Of a stretch of DNA of 64,000 bases, positions 1 to 15,935 are shown piece by piece. Made by a program: the position numbers and the translations under genes. The notes beneath the pieces are model-generated. The model was given only the letters and a program-made list of their open reading frames with translations, searched no databases and was not told where the DNA came from. Positions within the stretch are counted from its first letter, which is position 1; every line of letters starts with the position of its first letter. The stretch is from the NCBI GenBank assembly GCA_019155185.1, contig CM032795.1:20315795-20379794 (forward strand), read 5' to 3'. Source of the DNA: Beaufortia kweichowensis (lineage: Eukaryota; Chordata; Actinopteri; Cypriniformes; Gastromyzontidae).

Positions 1-3000
1 ACAGTCTTCAGGCAGTAGAAGCGCTGCCTATGGTTGGACTGTCATATGGGACAGGGAGTGTGTTGCCTGTGAATTAATTGTTGGATCACAGTGACCTTGA
101 AGTACAAAGGATGAGAGACTAAAATGCGATTTCACTTTTCTATAAACCAATCAGATTGTAGAATTATGTTAAGGGTGAACGTAAGATAGAACTGGGTTAC
201 AAGTTTGTATACCATTCTTATCAGCCTATTATTTCTCTCTGATTTTAGGGATAAGTTAAATTTGGGTTTTATTTGCTATAGTAATATTTGCCATAGGGTC
301 AGCAGTTAATATTATATAATATTAGAGAAATATATGAAAAAAGATAGTATTAATGAATATTAATAAATAAAAATAAAAAGATTAATGTTTAGGCTTTACA
401 CACAATAAATAAGTACATCAAACGTGATAAATAAGTACCAAAATACACACTATAAGGATTGCACTTTCATATAAGAATATTGCACACATCCTGAGATAAA
501 ATAATATAATAATAAAAAAACTAAACTTAAAAAGTGTCTGTATAACAGGAATATGTTTTTGACAGAAATGTTGGTCCAGGATAAACAAATTATGTTGATC
601 ATCTATTGCAAAATAACCTTGACTGTGTTGTAACCATACATGGAAAGTTTGAATAAAAAATTATTTTTGTGAAAAGCCTTCAGATATTTAATGCATGTTT
701 ACAGTGTGACGTCATGCCTCAGTCTCCCTTCATATAACATGCAAAACAATACACTTTATGTGTTCATTGTTTTTTATTACCTTTTTACCTTAAAAAATAT
801 TATTATACTATATAGGAAATATGTTGATATAGGACATGATATAGGAAGGTAATTTAAACAGAATCAAATGAAGGATTTCATGTAGGAATGGTGCCAAATG
901 ACAAAGTGTAATTCGTCATTTGGTCACGTGGTGTCGCTGTGAGACCCTCATGAGATCTGACTAGCACATACAGAATGACTCATCAGGAGGATAAACTCCC
1001 ATGAGGAGGATACACTTATTATACCTGTAAAATACCACCGAATTACATCCAAATCTCATTATTTTATTCTTTATCTCTTGTGACACATTTTCTTTTCACT
1101 TATGTGTAATAATAGATCAATAATTTGACATTATGCTATTTTAAATTCAGGTAACACTACTCCAAATCTGTAGAACATACACAATCCATTAATCGTGTAT
1201 TAATAAGAGTAGATCTATGCGTAATTATGATTCTGTATCTTTTTTATATCAATGTAACCACAGTCATGATCAATTTTAATACATATTTTACTATTAACTT
1301 TATGATACAGCCGATTATGAGGTGTTTTTGAATACATTAAGGTTTTAATTGGTAATGTGTTACCAAATTTCATCATTAAAACGGATCATTAGTCAAATGA
1401 TGTGTTGGTTTTAATGATTTCTGCCACACGCAGACATATGCTCCCCTCCCAGACGTCTCTGGAGATCTGAGGGCTTCACGTGAGCGAGAAGATAAAAGTA
1501 ACTTGACTATGTCTTATATCTGAGTAAATCTGAGTAAATCCTAGAGAGATGGAGAGAGAGAAGGAGAGATTTCCTCTTTTCTCAGTCAAGACTCTCTCCG
1601 TCACTGTAACTATTGCTGGAACAGATGGGACGACCTGTCAACATATGCTGTAACAACATTTGCAGAGAAGAACTCATTGCAAACACAAAATAAGCTGGCG
1701 AGATGATGCATTCGCCTCTGATGATTTTCCAACGATTTCTGTCAGCACTTCTGTTCATTCGCAGTAATAGGCGATTGTTCAGATACTTTCTGATCTTTCT
1801 TCTAAAAATACATTTAGTTCCTGTAGTCAGAGACAGAGTCTAGTGCTTCAGGTGTTGTTTCTCATTTGCATTAAACAGCGTCTGAATGTGCAATGCAGTC
1901 AATTAAGAAGATAGAGTCTCGCAGACGGCTTTGCAAAATTGCCTTTGCAGCATAATTTTATTTTCTTGACATTGTTTATATATTTAAAAATGGTGCATTG
2001 CTGCAAACATGTGGAAGTTTCCATCTATTTCCATCTAAGTAAAATGTCAAATGAAGTTGTGTTTTCTTCTGCACAGGTGCTAAGTTAAATCCCATTTCAT
2101 TTCTTTTCCTTCTATATATTCTATATAACAAATCTAAACTTGACCAGCAACTGTAAAACAGGCCTGACCTCGCTGTCCATCTAGTGTCTGAATATGAGGT
2201 CATTTCTTTGTCCTTTTGCTCGTCCCATTATTTAATTTTGTATTTTATATTGATGAACGATAGCTTGTGTCAATCATACAACATTTCACATTTCTCTCAA
2301 AAGTGTTCTTGAATAAACCACATGAATATTAAATAAGGCAAGCACTAAGGCAATTTGTTTTTGAGAGTCAATTTGCTAAACAGCTGGCTGTTATACTTTC
2401 CATCACTGCATCATTTCACAATGCAAACGTTGGTCTGACACCACAATAAAGACCTCACAACAGAGATAACCCAGGGTTAAAAGCAGTGATATAACCAACA
2501 ACCCATTAAAAGCAGTGATATAACCCCATTTAAAGGTGTGAAAGGTTTGAAAAGAGGACCAATCTCACCGGACCAGGTTTGTTTGGATATAAAAAGTGAA
2601 ATGTTTTTAGATGTTTCACTAATATACTTTATACTAAACTTTACATTTCATGTTTTAATACTTCACATACACAATAAAGCAACCAAATGAAATAAGTGTA
2701 CAGAATAAATTTGTGTTTTAAAACCTGAAAACTAATAAAGGAAATGGAGATTTATGTTTAAGAAGGAGAAATGGTGATAACTTCTCTTTGTTTGTTATGC
2801 ATTGCAGTTCTTTTTAAAGGATTAATCACATTGCTTGAAATTGTTCAATCTTCCAGTTCAATCATCAGCAGTTCTTGTCACAACTTGTTTTTTAAGACAG
2901 CAAACCTCACCATGCATAGTATAACACATAACTTTGCATTAATGTCTTTAAAATAAGCAACTGGAAAATAAAAAATCAAACATTAACACTGAGTCATTTA

Positions 3001-4332
3001 GCAGATTACTTTACAAGCATGCCAGACAGTACATCAGAATAACAAAGAAGAAAAGCTTGAAGAAGATTAAAGAGGACAATTATTAAAAAATAAAATAAAT
3101 AAATAGGGCCTGAATATTAGAATGAACACAACTTAAATCCCTCAAAGAGCGAATGACAAAATTAAACAGAAGTCTAATGCAAGAAATATTGCTACTATAC
3201 CGTTTTAGTTTGTATCAAAAGTGTTTAAATCTTTTATCTATTTTATATATCACTGTGTGTATTTGTACTGTATTTTATACCAGCTTTCATTTTTTTTAAT
3301 GATCACAGTGTTTCCTGTAAGAATAAGACACCTGGACAGCTAGTGTACAGAAATATCATGCATTATACATGACGCCAACTTTACTTGTCTTCTCCCCATG
3401 AGACGCTGCACCATTCACCCAAGAATAACAACAAAATTCAACTTAATACAAACTACCCCAAACCCAAACTAACTCTAATGTCAGGAGACATTGATTCATT
3501 CAGAAACATTATAGGGTTTTTTGTCTGTAGATACTGTGTGTAATGTTATGTCATGGGACATTTCTGTTGGCATTAAAATAACTTTGTGGTCAAAACATGT
3601 ATAATATGTGAGTGGAAAGTTAACTTTCAGCTTATATACCTCATTAGCAAGCTGTCGTATTGGCACAACCGGCTTTTAAGAGGTAATTTAGTATGAGGTG
3701 GTATTTATAGCATATAGAGCTGTAGCCGGGGGTCCCATGAGCCCTTTATGTTGTGCACAAGTTACCATTGAGGTTTGGAGACTGGTTAGATACACCCCTG
3801 CATAAGTTATAGAGTTTTACTGCTGGGAAAGACAACAAAATAAATCTTTTTTCATCCTGTATTAAGATTCCAGAGACCACCTTGCACAATTTTCTTTCTG
3901 ATAAAAAGAGTCCAATCTTAATATTGTATAAAATTTAGGATGAACCTCCGCTGCTGTGGCAGTGTGTTTTAGCATTCCTGTCAATATGACAGAAGAAATG
4001 TGCTGAATGAGAAACTCGGGCAACTGGGAATTTCAATTTAGCATCTCTTTAGGGAATGCTGCACATTTCCCCATGCACACATGTAAATAAAATAATAGGA
4101 AAGTGATGGATGTCATGTGTGGATGCCTTCATTACATGTTGACACTTCTCAGATAGAATATCCTACTGTATGTGTAAGATTGATAGATTTCATTAACAGC
4201 TGTGTAAATCTAATTTGATACAGGGAACTACTGTTTATAAAGGAAACCAGATGAACAGTACATATGTAGAAAAGTGATAAAAAATAATATTTTCAAAAGA
4301 AAGATTTTGCAAGAAGAGTTTAACTTTAATTA
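1..4332. other. intergenic, no gene seen
   Basis: A+T-rich DNA without a coding frame I can support. A small direct repeat (ttaaaagcagtgatataacc) occurs twice at about 2477-2525. A degraded CTGCTAAATGA-type retroposon tail may lie at about 2992-3022 on the minus strand. Confidence 0.6.
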
Positions 4333-4490
4333 ATGCATTAGCTGATATGAACTAACTAAGTAGTTTTCAGCATTCATTCGATCTTGTTAATGTTAGTTAA
4401 TCACAATACAATTGTTTGTGTAAGTTCCCTGTGCATTGACTAATGTTAACAAATATAGCTTTTTATTAAAAAAATGTTAATATTAAATAT
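4333..4490. mobile_element. dispersed repeat, TTAGTTAACTAACATGAAC family (copy 1)
   Basis: The sequence runs gcattagctgatatgaacta and later aatgttagttaatcacaata and gcattgactaatgttaacaa. The same words recur at 22987-23101 and 40781-40855. I associate this pattern with a very common non-coding cyprinid repeat whose class I cannot name. Confidence 0.55.
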
Positions 4491-6042
<1,552 letters not shown>

Positions 6043-6060
6043 GAACTATCTATATACACA

Positions 6061-6061
<1 letters not shown>

Positions 6062-6112
<51 letters not shown>
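6062..6112. repeat. (TA)n microsatellite
   Basis: About 25 TA units, 20 bp after the TATC block, making a compound microsatellite of about 320 bp. Confidence 0.97.
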
Positions 6113-6115
<3 letters not shown>

Positions 6116-8696
6116 GTTCATTCTCTCCACATTTCTGACACTCTCTCTCGCATTACTCACTCTCTTTCTCTCTCTCAAAATTCATCTCTCTGTGACCATC
6201 TGTAAATGTTTTACATGAATAATACTTATCTTGTACATGTACATATCAGGTCTGACGCTTAGACAGTATTTTACTGTATTTTCAACTTCATTCCTCTGAC
6301 CTAGATACTAGAAATACAGAGTTCTTCAGATACTTTTAAAAACTAAATCAGGGACTTTGCATTTATTCATGTTTACCATCTACAAACATTTACAAAACAA
6401 ATCATTCAAGACAGACATGTTAATGCAGGTTTTCTAAACCACTCCACATTTCTGACACAAAACATGACATTAATGATTTCTGTGAGACACAGCCGCATTA
6501 CTCACTATAAAAGCTTTATATAACAAATGCTAAACAATGCCCAAAATTACAGCCATCACATTTCAGGCTATTTCTTAATTAGCAAAATATTATGCCGGCC
6601 ATGCCAGCAGGCTGTTATTTAAATGTTTTATGCTCCAAAATGTAAATTTGCGCTTTCTAAACCTGAATAATAATTGTTAATCTTAGCTAATATTTAGACA
6701 TGTCTCATTAGAGAACATGGTGTGGTGTGAGGCTGTAAATCTTCTCTTTTAAAGTTATGAAAGAATATTTGTTCACATGTTTAAGCAGGTCTGAATGTAC
6801 AGTAATAAATGGCTAAATAATTTGACTATTACTGTCTGAGCTGATGTTTAAAACTGTTGGATCAATTTAAGTATGCATCATATCTGTACTTAGAAATGTG
6901 TTTTTATTGTGGCAAAAAAGTCTTTTACCTAGATCAACTAGAAATTGCTTTGAAGAGATTCTCCCAACTGGCTCATAAAAATTCTAGATAATAAAGACTT
7001 TTTTGTTGAACCAATGTTTTATTTTTTAGAACAGAAGTGTCTGTCGCTTTTTCATGCATAAAACACGTTTAGTCCACAAGACACAAAACACCAACTTTTG
7101 TTAAACAAAGAACTTTTTCACACAAAACTCAATGCTCAATACACTAAAGTTGCCTGATTTGCACCGTCCCATAGTCTAAAGAACACAATCTAAAGACTAA
7201 AACAACCGATATGCTGTTAAAACAAGAACAGAAATGTAAGCTTTGTGATGTTATTATACACACAACTGATTCATTTAATTTATGATAAGTTAATTCATCT
7301 AAATTACAATTTAGAGTAAATACCTAGAAATGATAATATAAAATATTCAATCAATATATGAATGAAACTGTACAACTAACAAAAAACTTTTTATTTGACA
7401 TTTTGCAAAATTATAAAGGTGCCATCTGTAAATGTTGCGTCTCTATCGAAAATTGCAGGTTTTCTTTACATAAGTTAACAAAAGTTAAATTATGTCAAAA
7501 TGACTTTTTTGTATAAATCATTATATAAGCTTACTGTTGTGAATTGAAGTAAGATAGTTTTTATGTACTTGCTAAATAAGAACAGTTAGTTGAGGATTCT
7601 CAAGTCAAACTGCAACACAAACTGTTTCCCGTAGCTAATGCTCCGTAATGTCAAACCCATCCATCGAGCAGCTCAATCTCTTCACACATGCTTTTCATTT
7701 TGACACATAAAGGAAGTGATGTAATAGAGGTCAGAAGTGCTTTAATGCCACTGTGGCATCAGATGTAATTAAACCTTTCTAGTTCCCTACGGCACCTGCC
7801 AACTCCTGACCTACGGGCCAGACTCAGTCTAATTCCACACCCTTTAAGACACACCGAGGACTTTGTTTTCTAAGTAGCTCTCTGTCCATATGGGAGCTCT
7901 CAAAGAACTGTGACAAAGGTTCAGAGGTCAGCCGAACAGGGAAATAAAGTAGGAAATCAGTGAAAAGTTACATTCCTAATGTCAAGTTGTCTATATAGTT
8001 TCTTTCTTTCTCATTGACTTTTTCTTTAACTCTGGCTCGAGTATTGTAATTACATTTTGTAAGGTCATACAACAGCAATGCATTTCAGTATCACTATTTT
8101 TCAAGTAGAAAAATACATATAGATAAATAAATAGATTAATAAACAAAAAAACTGTTTATATGAAGGATAATAATTTTGTTTGCGCTTTACACCAAACATT
8201 AAACTAGTAAATATCATATGCAAAGATCATAGCTCATATTAAATGTCGCTGTTCCCCAGGTGTGTAAATTTTAAACTATAATGGTATGGACATGTTTTTC
8301 TCCTTCCATAATAACTCAAATAAGTCACATCATGGATACGCTGAGCAGACTTAATTATAAAAGCCTGTTGCCCGACGCAGCAGAAGGCTCTCGGAAACTA
8401 ATTGAGTCATGGTGAAAATTGGAGAGGTCTTGTATGAATAATTAATGAGGGCCGGAGCCTGATTTCTTGCCATAAGGTTGGCTTATTATCAATGCAGATG
8501 TGGGCCACATCCATTTATTCGAAAAGTGAGAAAGCATGCGCATTTAAAGTCAGTGTGCACACCCTGAAGACGGTGAGTATGTCCATTAACATCTGACCCT
8601 TCGAAAACTAACTACTTCTTAGCAAGTTAGTTAAACTAACTTCATTTAAATAACACGTTATTTCAGAAAACAATATTTATAAAGAATTAAACAAGA
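6113..8696. other. intergenic, no gene seen
   Basis: Mostly A+T-rich. Two more complex islands are visible, at about 7780-7930 and 8340-8530 (the latter includes taattaatgagggccggagc). They look like possible conserved non-coding DNA, but that needs an alignment. Confidence 0.45.
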
Positions 8697-9015
8697 CTTA
8701 CCAAGGAGGAGGGTCAACGTGAAGTGCGTGCAAAGCAACTATCTGGCAACCACTTTAGCATCATCACAACAGGTTCTGCAGGCCACATTTATACTTTACT
8801 CAAAAGATGTAAAAAATATAGTTACAGTAAGTATATTACTCTGAACATACTATAAATTTAACAAAAGACTCACCAATGAGAAGGGTTTAGTGATTTGCAT
8901 AGCAACAGACACAGGGCAACAACCTGGCAACCACTCTAGCATCATCACAACAGGTTCTGCAGGTCCCATTTACACTTTCAACAAAAGATAGAGTAAAAAA
9001 TATAGTTACAGTCGC
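8697..9015. repeat. diverged tandem duplication, period about 180 bp
   Basis: Two copies share ctggcaaccact, tagcatcatcacaacaggtt, ctgcagg and aaaaaatatagttacagt, at about 8743 and 8924. The copies differ by scattered substitutions and small indels. Confidence 0.8.
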
Positions 9016-9297
9016 TCTGCAATGCATTTGACATTTGGAAAAGGTTTACATGAATATACAATAGTTTCAGCATGATTAATGATTTTTATTGACGGTAGAT
9101 AAATCATCAGTCGTACCTTTTTGTGGTGTCCAGATGGTGGTATTGACGTATTTCATTGTGGCCAGGTGAGCCTTTTAGGGACTTGGGGAGTTAAAATGTA
9201 ATCTAGATGTAATTTGGTGTATGAGAAATGAAATTGTTTAATGCTCTAGGGGCCTTTTAGAGCCTGAAAGATTCTTCTGTCTCTCTCACAAACGTGT

Positions 9298-9300
<3 letters not shown>

Positions 9301-9344
<44 letters not shown>
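9301..9344. repeat. (CA)n microsatellite
   Basis: An uninterrupted CA run of 22 units, preceded by gtgtgcg. Confidence 0.98.
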
Positions 9345-9345
<1 letters not shown>

Positions 9346-12300
9346 CACTGTTTAAAATGGAAAGCATCTCCTCTACATAGCAAATCCTTCCTCTAAAACC
9401 AGAAACCTGAATGAGAGAGAATAAAGAAGACACCATAATTTCAGCTCACCGCATTATCAAATATTAATCAAATCTTGGCATCTCCTTCACATACGTTATC
9501 TACATTCTAAACAGATGAACTTACCTGAGAAACGTTGGACTGCAGATGATAATCTCTTCATCATTTGTTGCATGTTTGTGACGGGCCGCTGATTGCTGCT
9601 TTCATAGACAATGTCACAGTGTCCCTGTTTCATTCTTATAATTAAAGAAAGGTTAGAGTTTGAGAAATGGACACAAATTAGTAAGTAGTCAAAACCCCAG
9701 TTGGAGATAAAAAATCAACACAAGTCGATTTAATGTCATCATTGGGATTAATTGAGACAGTCAGTAGAGAGAATTTATTGATGTTATGATCTAATGATAT
9801 TAACAATACACTATAATTCCACAGCTCAATACAAACCTAATTATGGAGATGTCAAACAATTATAGAGATGTCGAACAAAAGTCTCTGTCTCTGTTTATAT
9901 CTGCAGGGAATGAACAAAGAGTTGATACATAATGAAGTGGTCCAAAATAAAATATGAAGACACTACATTGTTTTAGCCAACACAGCATTTGATTTTTAGT
10001 TTGAAGACCTTTTAAGGATTTAAGGGGTACTTCTAAAAAAAACATATGCTGTGTCTTGTGATATTATTAAAGGTGCTTGATCTTCTATTCTATCTTTTTT
10101 ACTTCAAGTCGCCCCATTGTTTACAGCGATATTTAAAGCCCCCAATCACAATTTCGACCAAATAAAATATTTTAAAGTTTGGCAAGAGCAAACAGCTATT
10201 TACAGAGACACAAGCGAGTCAGTTGAGTCGTAAGCATCAGACTCTTAAACCCGCGGATGAGGAGAGATCATGGTCTTCTCGACGTGAGCATCATAGCAGA
10301 ACAACCCTTGTTCCAAACATTAGGAACTGCATGACTGAGTATCCCAAAGATGTTGAAATCTTTCTTTCAAGGGTTTTTATTTCAGGTTCAGCTTTCCTGC
10401 TGAAGAGGCAAAGGACCCTTCATTCTTGACATGGTGAAGTATCTATTTCACCATGTCAAGAATCCTGATTCACACGTTTCCTGATGACTTTCCTTTAAAC
10501 TTTAATAAATACGATCAGGATATATTTGCATTATTCAGATGAAATTTGTCTAATTATGCCCAATGAGGCTTATTAGCTCTTTGATGAACATGCTTGGTAC
10601 CTAATTATTCTTTTTATTTCTAAACCCAGTTTATCAATTGCCAAACATTCTTTCAGCTGATGTAAGAAAACAATTCAACAGTAAATATAAATGTTAAAGT
10701 CAGCCCTGTTGTAGATCATCTCTTTTCTTGTATTTTTAGCTCATTCTTATAATTTAATGAAGTCATTTTACACGTCACTACTGCCAGTGATGTGCTATAT
10801 AAGGCTTTGTTGATTATACAAAGCATTTACATTTTTATTCAATGCAAGTTTGAAGTCACGCCTGCATGTTCTTAACCCAGAATTATTCAAATACAGAGAA
10901 TAAAAAGTGTTTACCAAATCTTGTTTTGTCCTTAGAAATGCGGTAAATGTTACAATTAATAAAATAAATAAATTGTTTGAAGTAAAAAATAAATAATAAA
11001 AAGATGCTTGATCAAATGAATATTAAAATGTTTGCTTTAATAGTTTGACACTAAAATGTTTGCCTTCTCTTAAAAGACTTAATAATTTTAAAAGACATCA
11101 TTTTAAGACAAAGTATAAGTAGGCGAACCGGAGTGCAGGAAATAAAATACAGAGAAATATACAGAATTATGGATTAGGGTCAAAGGTCATGGTTGATTAG
11201 ATATAATATCACACCTGTAATCATTATTGTTATTTATTTAATTATTTCTAATTTCATTTTTTATTTGCTCTTTTTCATCGCTTCTGAAGCTGCACTATAT
11301 TACAGAAACTCAACATGGACTTTGATGTGTTTGTCCTTCAGATGTTTCACTTCTCCTCCTGTGATATTTCCTTTGAGCTGTCGTCTTTCTCCATTTTCTG
11401 TTCATTCCCCCTCCTGTAATCCATCCATTACATGTCACTGTTTCACTGTCTGTCTTTATTCGCCAGTGTACCTCTTGAGAACTTAGATTTTCTGCTTGTT
11501 TTTACCTTTTCCTCCAGCTTCTGCACACGGGTCCTACGAATGGATTTGAAGTATTCCCACTTATCCGTTCCTGACATTGAGTTTGTTTACCGCTCCTGGA
11601 GCACAGGGATCTGTTCTGATGCACTCTCGAGTATTAAGAATGGAAAATTATCTCATCCTGCCTATTCTGAATAAGTCACTGTGACCTGACCGCTACTTCA
11701 CCTCATGCAGATGTGATTTATGATGGCCCTAAACATCTCTTCTCAGACAAAACCAAGCATATTCTTTCAGCTAATTTCCAATGCACACAGCCTCGAAGGT
11801 TTTTACGGACTGTTTACAATGCTATGTCAAACATAAATCGTTGTTTCCTTCTGTTGCTTTACTTTGTCCTGTAAACAGCTGCACATCTTATTGATTGATT
11901 AAATAAACTATTAATATAAATGATGCACTCCTTTAGTTAGATTCATTCCTCTCTTGTCACACACTGATTTTCACAGCAGCACCATGCTCATTTTTATTCA
12001 TCACACTAACCCAAGCTACCTTTTTATTTATTTTATTTCAAAAGATTATTTTTTATTGTTTTGTTTTTGTTATTTGTCTGGCAAACCTCGGCTGAGAAGC
12101 TTCAAATAAAACAATCTGGTCAGCAAGAAATACATTTGTAGTCTTGACATCTGTTTATAATGTATATTAACCCTCAGAAACAATTCTGCATTTACATTTC
12201 TTTTTTCAGGACCTGAGAAACGGTAAAAACTTTAAAAGCTTTATCACAAATGTATTTTATTTTCTTCTCTTTTAGTCTACTTAAAACAACTAATCAAGGT

Positions 12301-12360
12301 TTTTTGCACCAAAGTATGATTTTATATCACAGGAGATGGGTTGATCCAGAATAAAATGTG
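9345..12360. other. intergenic, no gene seen
   Basis: No supportable gene. The open frames at about 10223-10429 and 11193-11674 do not resemble a known protein. A perfect 17-bp hairpin lies at 10422-10463. Confidence 0.5.
10422..10463. repeat. perfect inverted repeat (17-bp arms, 8-nt loop)
   Basis: The left arm attcttgacatggtgaa (10422-10438) and right arm ttcaccatgtcaagaat (10447-10463) are exact reverse complements around gtatctat. The stem is mixed sequence, not a simple repeat. Confidence 0.95.
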
Positions 12361-12432
12361 TCAACACAATCTCATGGCAATTAATAATTATTTTACGAGT
12401 TAATTCGTATGAATTTGTTCGATCTCATTTCT
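12361..12432 (+). mobile_element. dispersed repeat fragment, CACAATCTCATGGCA family (copy 1)
   Basis: It holds acacaatctcatggcaa, a tacgagttaattcgtatgaa stretch and gatctcattt. The reverse complement of the same words occurs at 28698-28845. It abuts another repeat starting at 12433. Confidence 0.65.
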
Positions 12433-12576
12433 ACACTGTAAAAATGCTGGGTTATTGTCAAAAAGGAACAAATCCAACTACTGGGTAATAAATGAACCTA
12501 TGCTTGGTTGTTTTAGCCTAAAATTCTGGGCTGTTTTAACCCTTGGTTGGGAGAAATATGGACATTTTCTAGATGA
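12433..12576. mobile_element. GCTGGGTT-type inverted-repeat element (copy 1, truncated)
   Basis: It starts acactgtaaaaatgctgggt and carries repeated GGGTT/AACCC words (aatccaactactgggtaat, tgggctgttttaaccc), ending near gagaaatatggacattttct. It resembles 21336-21775. It is a non-coding, MITE-like element. Confidence 0.65.
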
Positions 12577-15500
12577 ATTTAATCTGCCTTTACACCAGTG
12601 AAGGTTAGGTTTCACATCATACAAAATTGAATTAGCAACCCTGTAAAATAGTTACTACCACTCAATGTATATTTAAGGCACAAAAGAACAAGATACGAAT
12701 ATAACATACAAAACGAGAATTGCAACAGAAATAAATACAAGTCACACATTGGAATATCATTTCTAGACTTTCAATGACAGATGCCAGAAAATAGAAATCA
12801 TTTTGGGAAAAGCAGATAGCTATTAATCAGCATGTCATAGCCTGATGTACAGAACAACACCAGTATGTCGATTTGCACCACCAGGATGGCTCACATCTTA
12901 CATTAATGGATGATTCATTAACCCAATAATATCCAATATATTTTTATTTTAATAATATCAATCTATTTTTATTTTCATTCTACATTTCTTTAAATTCCAC
13001 CTTATTTATTTTCTGTCTATTTTGCTCAGTGTATCTCCATTGCCTATCTAGTACTGTAAGATATTGGCAATATCTTGACTTAACTGAATGGCTTGGACAA
13101 GTTTTATCATCAAACGCTCTCAGGATTTCCACCAGATAAAATGTCTAAACTGTTTCCATAATACACCGAGGGATTTAAACTCTTCTGGCTTCTAACTTTT
13201 AAGTTGATAAAACCCATATACGACAAAAACAAAATCAACAACAGAATGGGATTATGTAAACACGTTTGTCTTCCAGATTCGCCCTGAGCTGCATGATTTG
13301 ATTCCTCATGATGCGTTTTTCTCTTACAATAAACTGGCAGCTCGGGTGCTTTGTTGGAAGAGCACCTCAGAAAATACAACATTAAAAATGCAGACACATT
13401 ATTTTCAATCAGACGGTTAATCAGTTAATGTGAGTATCTTTCACCTTCTGTTTTCCCATACTGTGCAGTGTCTAGTGTATACCTGTCCATTATTACAAAA
13501 GAAACTACTGTAATATTTTAGAGAACTTCCTCCGCTCAGTGTTTCAAGAAAAAGTCAATTTTTAGCATAGGCACATACCTTGAAGTCCTTTAGGTACTGG
13601 ATATTGTCCTACCCTGAAAAAAACATAAAGGAATAATGAGATTTATTTCTCAATTATTAAGACAAATGGAATCTCTCTTCAGAAAAAGAGTCTCAGAAAG
13701 AGTTTCAGAAGAGATTTCAACAATGTCACAAACTAAACTTAGATTTGTCATTTTATTTTACAATCTACAGTTATTTTACACCTCCATATTATTCATGTAG
13801 TTTAACAGTTGTCTAATTTGTCTCCACCAAATCTCTTGAGTTAATAAAAATATACACGGAAAATATTTATTAAGAAACGTATGTATGTCATTGTATGTTA
13901 TATGTGGTTTTTCTGGAGCGGTTAGGCAATCTGTGACAAGATGGATTATGAGCATCACAGGCTCTTTTGATTACCATTTAGCCCCTAAAGACTTCAAGAT
14001 AACATTGATTTATGTTTCAGAGTAGAAAATATGTGATTTCTATAGCCTGCAGAAGAGAAATGAGACAAAAAAAAGAGACTCCCATGAAGGATTAATATCA
14101 TTTTTACACTAGTTTGCCCCAGTCTCTAATCTGGAATCTAACCACGGGTGGAAAAAGCACCAGACATGGAATGGATGAATGGATTCCTGCTAGCCTACAG
14201 TAATAAAAGCAGGCACCCATGATATCAAATCCCATCAGGGTTATTTATTTACAGTACTGTACAGATTCAATAGCTCATGGTTGAGGTTCCGACGCTTTGC
14301 TTTCAGTAAGAATAAATATATCGTCTGGAATGAATGATGCTCTAGTTAGCACCTGCAAGGAAAACGTATAAATAGCTTGACTGTCAGTTTTACCCATGAT
14401 GCAACAGGGCCGTTCTGGTTGGCAGAGAATATTGCATGAGACATTTCCAAGTTCCTTATAATGTCATTCAAGGCCTAACAAGGAAAAATTACAGGATTGG
14501 TAAAAATGTTATCATCAGAAACGTGTGCCGGTGGATTCCACAAGGACAGTGGTGAGTGTTTGATACAGATATTGATTTCTGAAAACTTTATAGTTGTAAT
14601 CCCAAGCTGTCTCATCAGAGGCAGAAATAAGAGCCTGAAATCTTAAAATTCTGGCCGTACAGAAGGTGTGTGCCAGTTCTGGGGTCAGAGCGCACCGATC
14701 CATTTCACTAGAGATCAGTCTAAAGCTGTAGTTGTATTATTTAGCAGTGTAACTCTTATTTGCTAAATTACACGATGTTGAACCATTCGTATGACACACT
14801 GTCAAATCTGTCCATTAATAATGAAAGGTAACAAAAAAAATACATTAGTGACCAAAAGTGATATCTGGAGGGGATATTTGCACAACATTTGACTTTAATG
14901 ACCCTAGAGGTTTAAGTCAAGCATCAAAATTTAAGGTGTATGCCACAAAAATTATTTGGTAAAAATGGCAAACTATAGTTCAACAAATGAAAAAAAAAAT
15001 GGCAAAGAAGTCAAAGTTGGGCATCACTTCTGGACACTATTGTATTCATGACGTGGTGTTTGCAAAGACATTGCTATTGTTTATATGTTAGCGGCATGCT
15101 ACAAAAACATCTCTGCAACACCTTGGCAACGTAGAGATGAGTTTTGCATTGAAAAGCATCTGTGTCATTTTCTTCTACAAATGTAAAAATCTAGTTTGAA
15201 TACGTGATTCTTGCATAAAGCCATTTAAAAAAGTTGTCACCGCTTCAGAATGACAGCGAGGCAAACTAAGAAAGAAAAGCGATTGTTTTCACTCTTTGAA
15301 TTTTCTTGGATATTGATGCTTCTATTCATCCGTTGTTTATCACAGTGGACTTCACAGCGAGATTGATCCAAGAGCTGCAATAAATAAAGCACTAAAGCTC
15401 TGTTTAAAAACTGACAGGAGCATTCAAAGCAAGCTAAACAACTCATTTGTTCAATGTAAACCTTATTCAGAGTATTCTTTCAGATTAAAGTCATTACCAG

Positions 15501-15935
15501 CTCAATTTGTCTGCTTTTTCATTTTATTGTCTGTTTGTTCTTTGTAGTTTACCATCGGACACCCAATAAAGACGTTTAACCTTACATTTTCTCTCAGAAA
15601 TCTCTTAATCTTCCACAAGGACTAAAAACAAGGTTTTCTAGCAATCATGGCCACAAAAATATTTTTTAACATAAGAACAATGAAACATTTATAAAGTGAT
15701 GCTGTAGAGTCATATTAAAGTGTATGCCAGCTTGCGGCAGATCCAACACTGAGAATCAGTCTGCAAGGGGAAATGTGGCGTGTAAATTGCAGTGATTTAC
15801 ATGAATGCTTTAGTTAATCAGTTTGTATGATGCAGCATCACATACAAATCTTTGTCGAAATACACGATTCTCAGACGGCCAAATTTCATCTTTTCAAAAG
15901 CTTTTCAAAAGTGATTTCTGTACAGTATGTGTAAA
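12577..15935. other. intergenic, no gene seen
   Basis: A+T-rich DNA with short chance frames only (13110-13397, 14515-14703, 15237-15446 on the minus strand). None looks like part of a known protein or has convincing splice borders. Confidence 0.5.
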
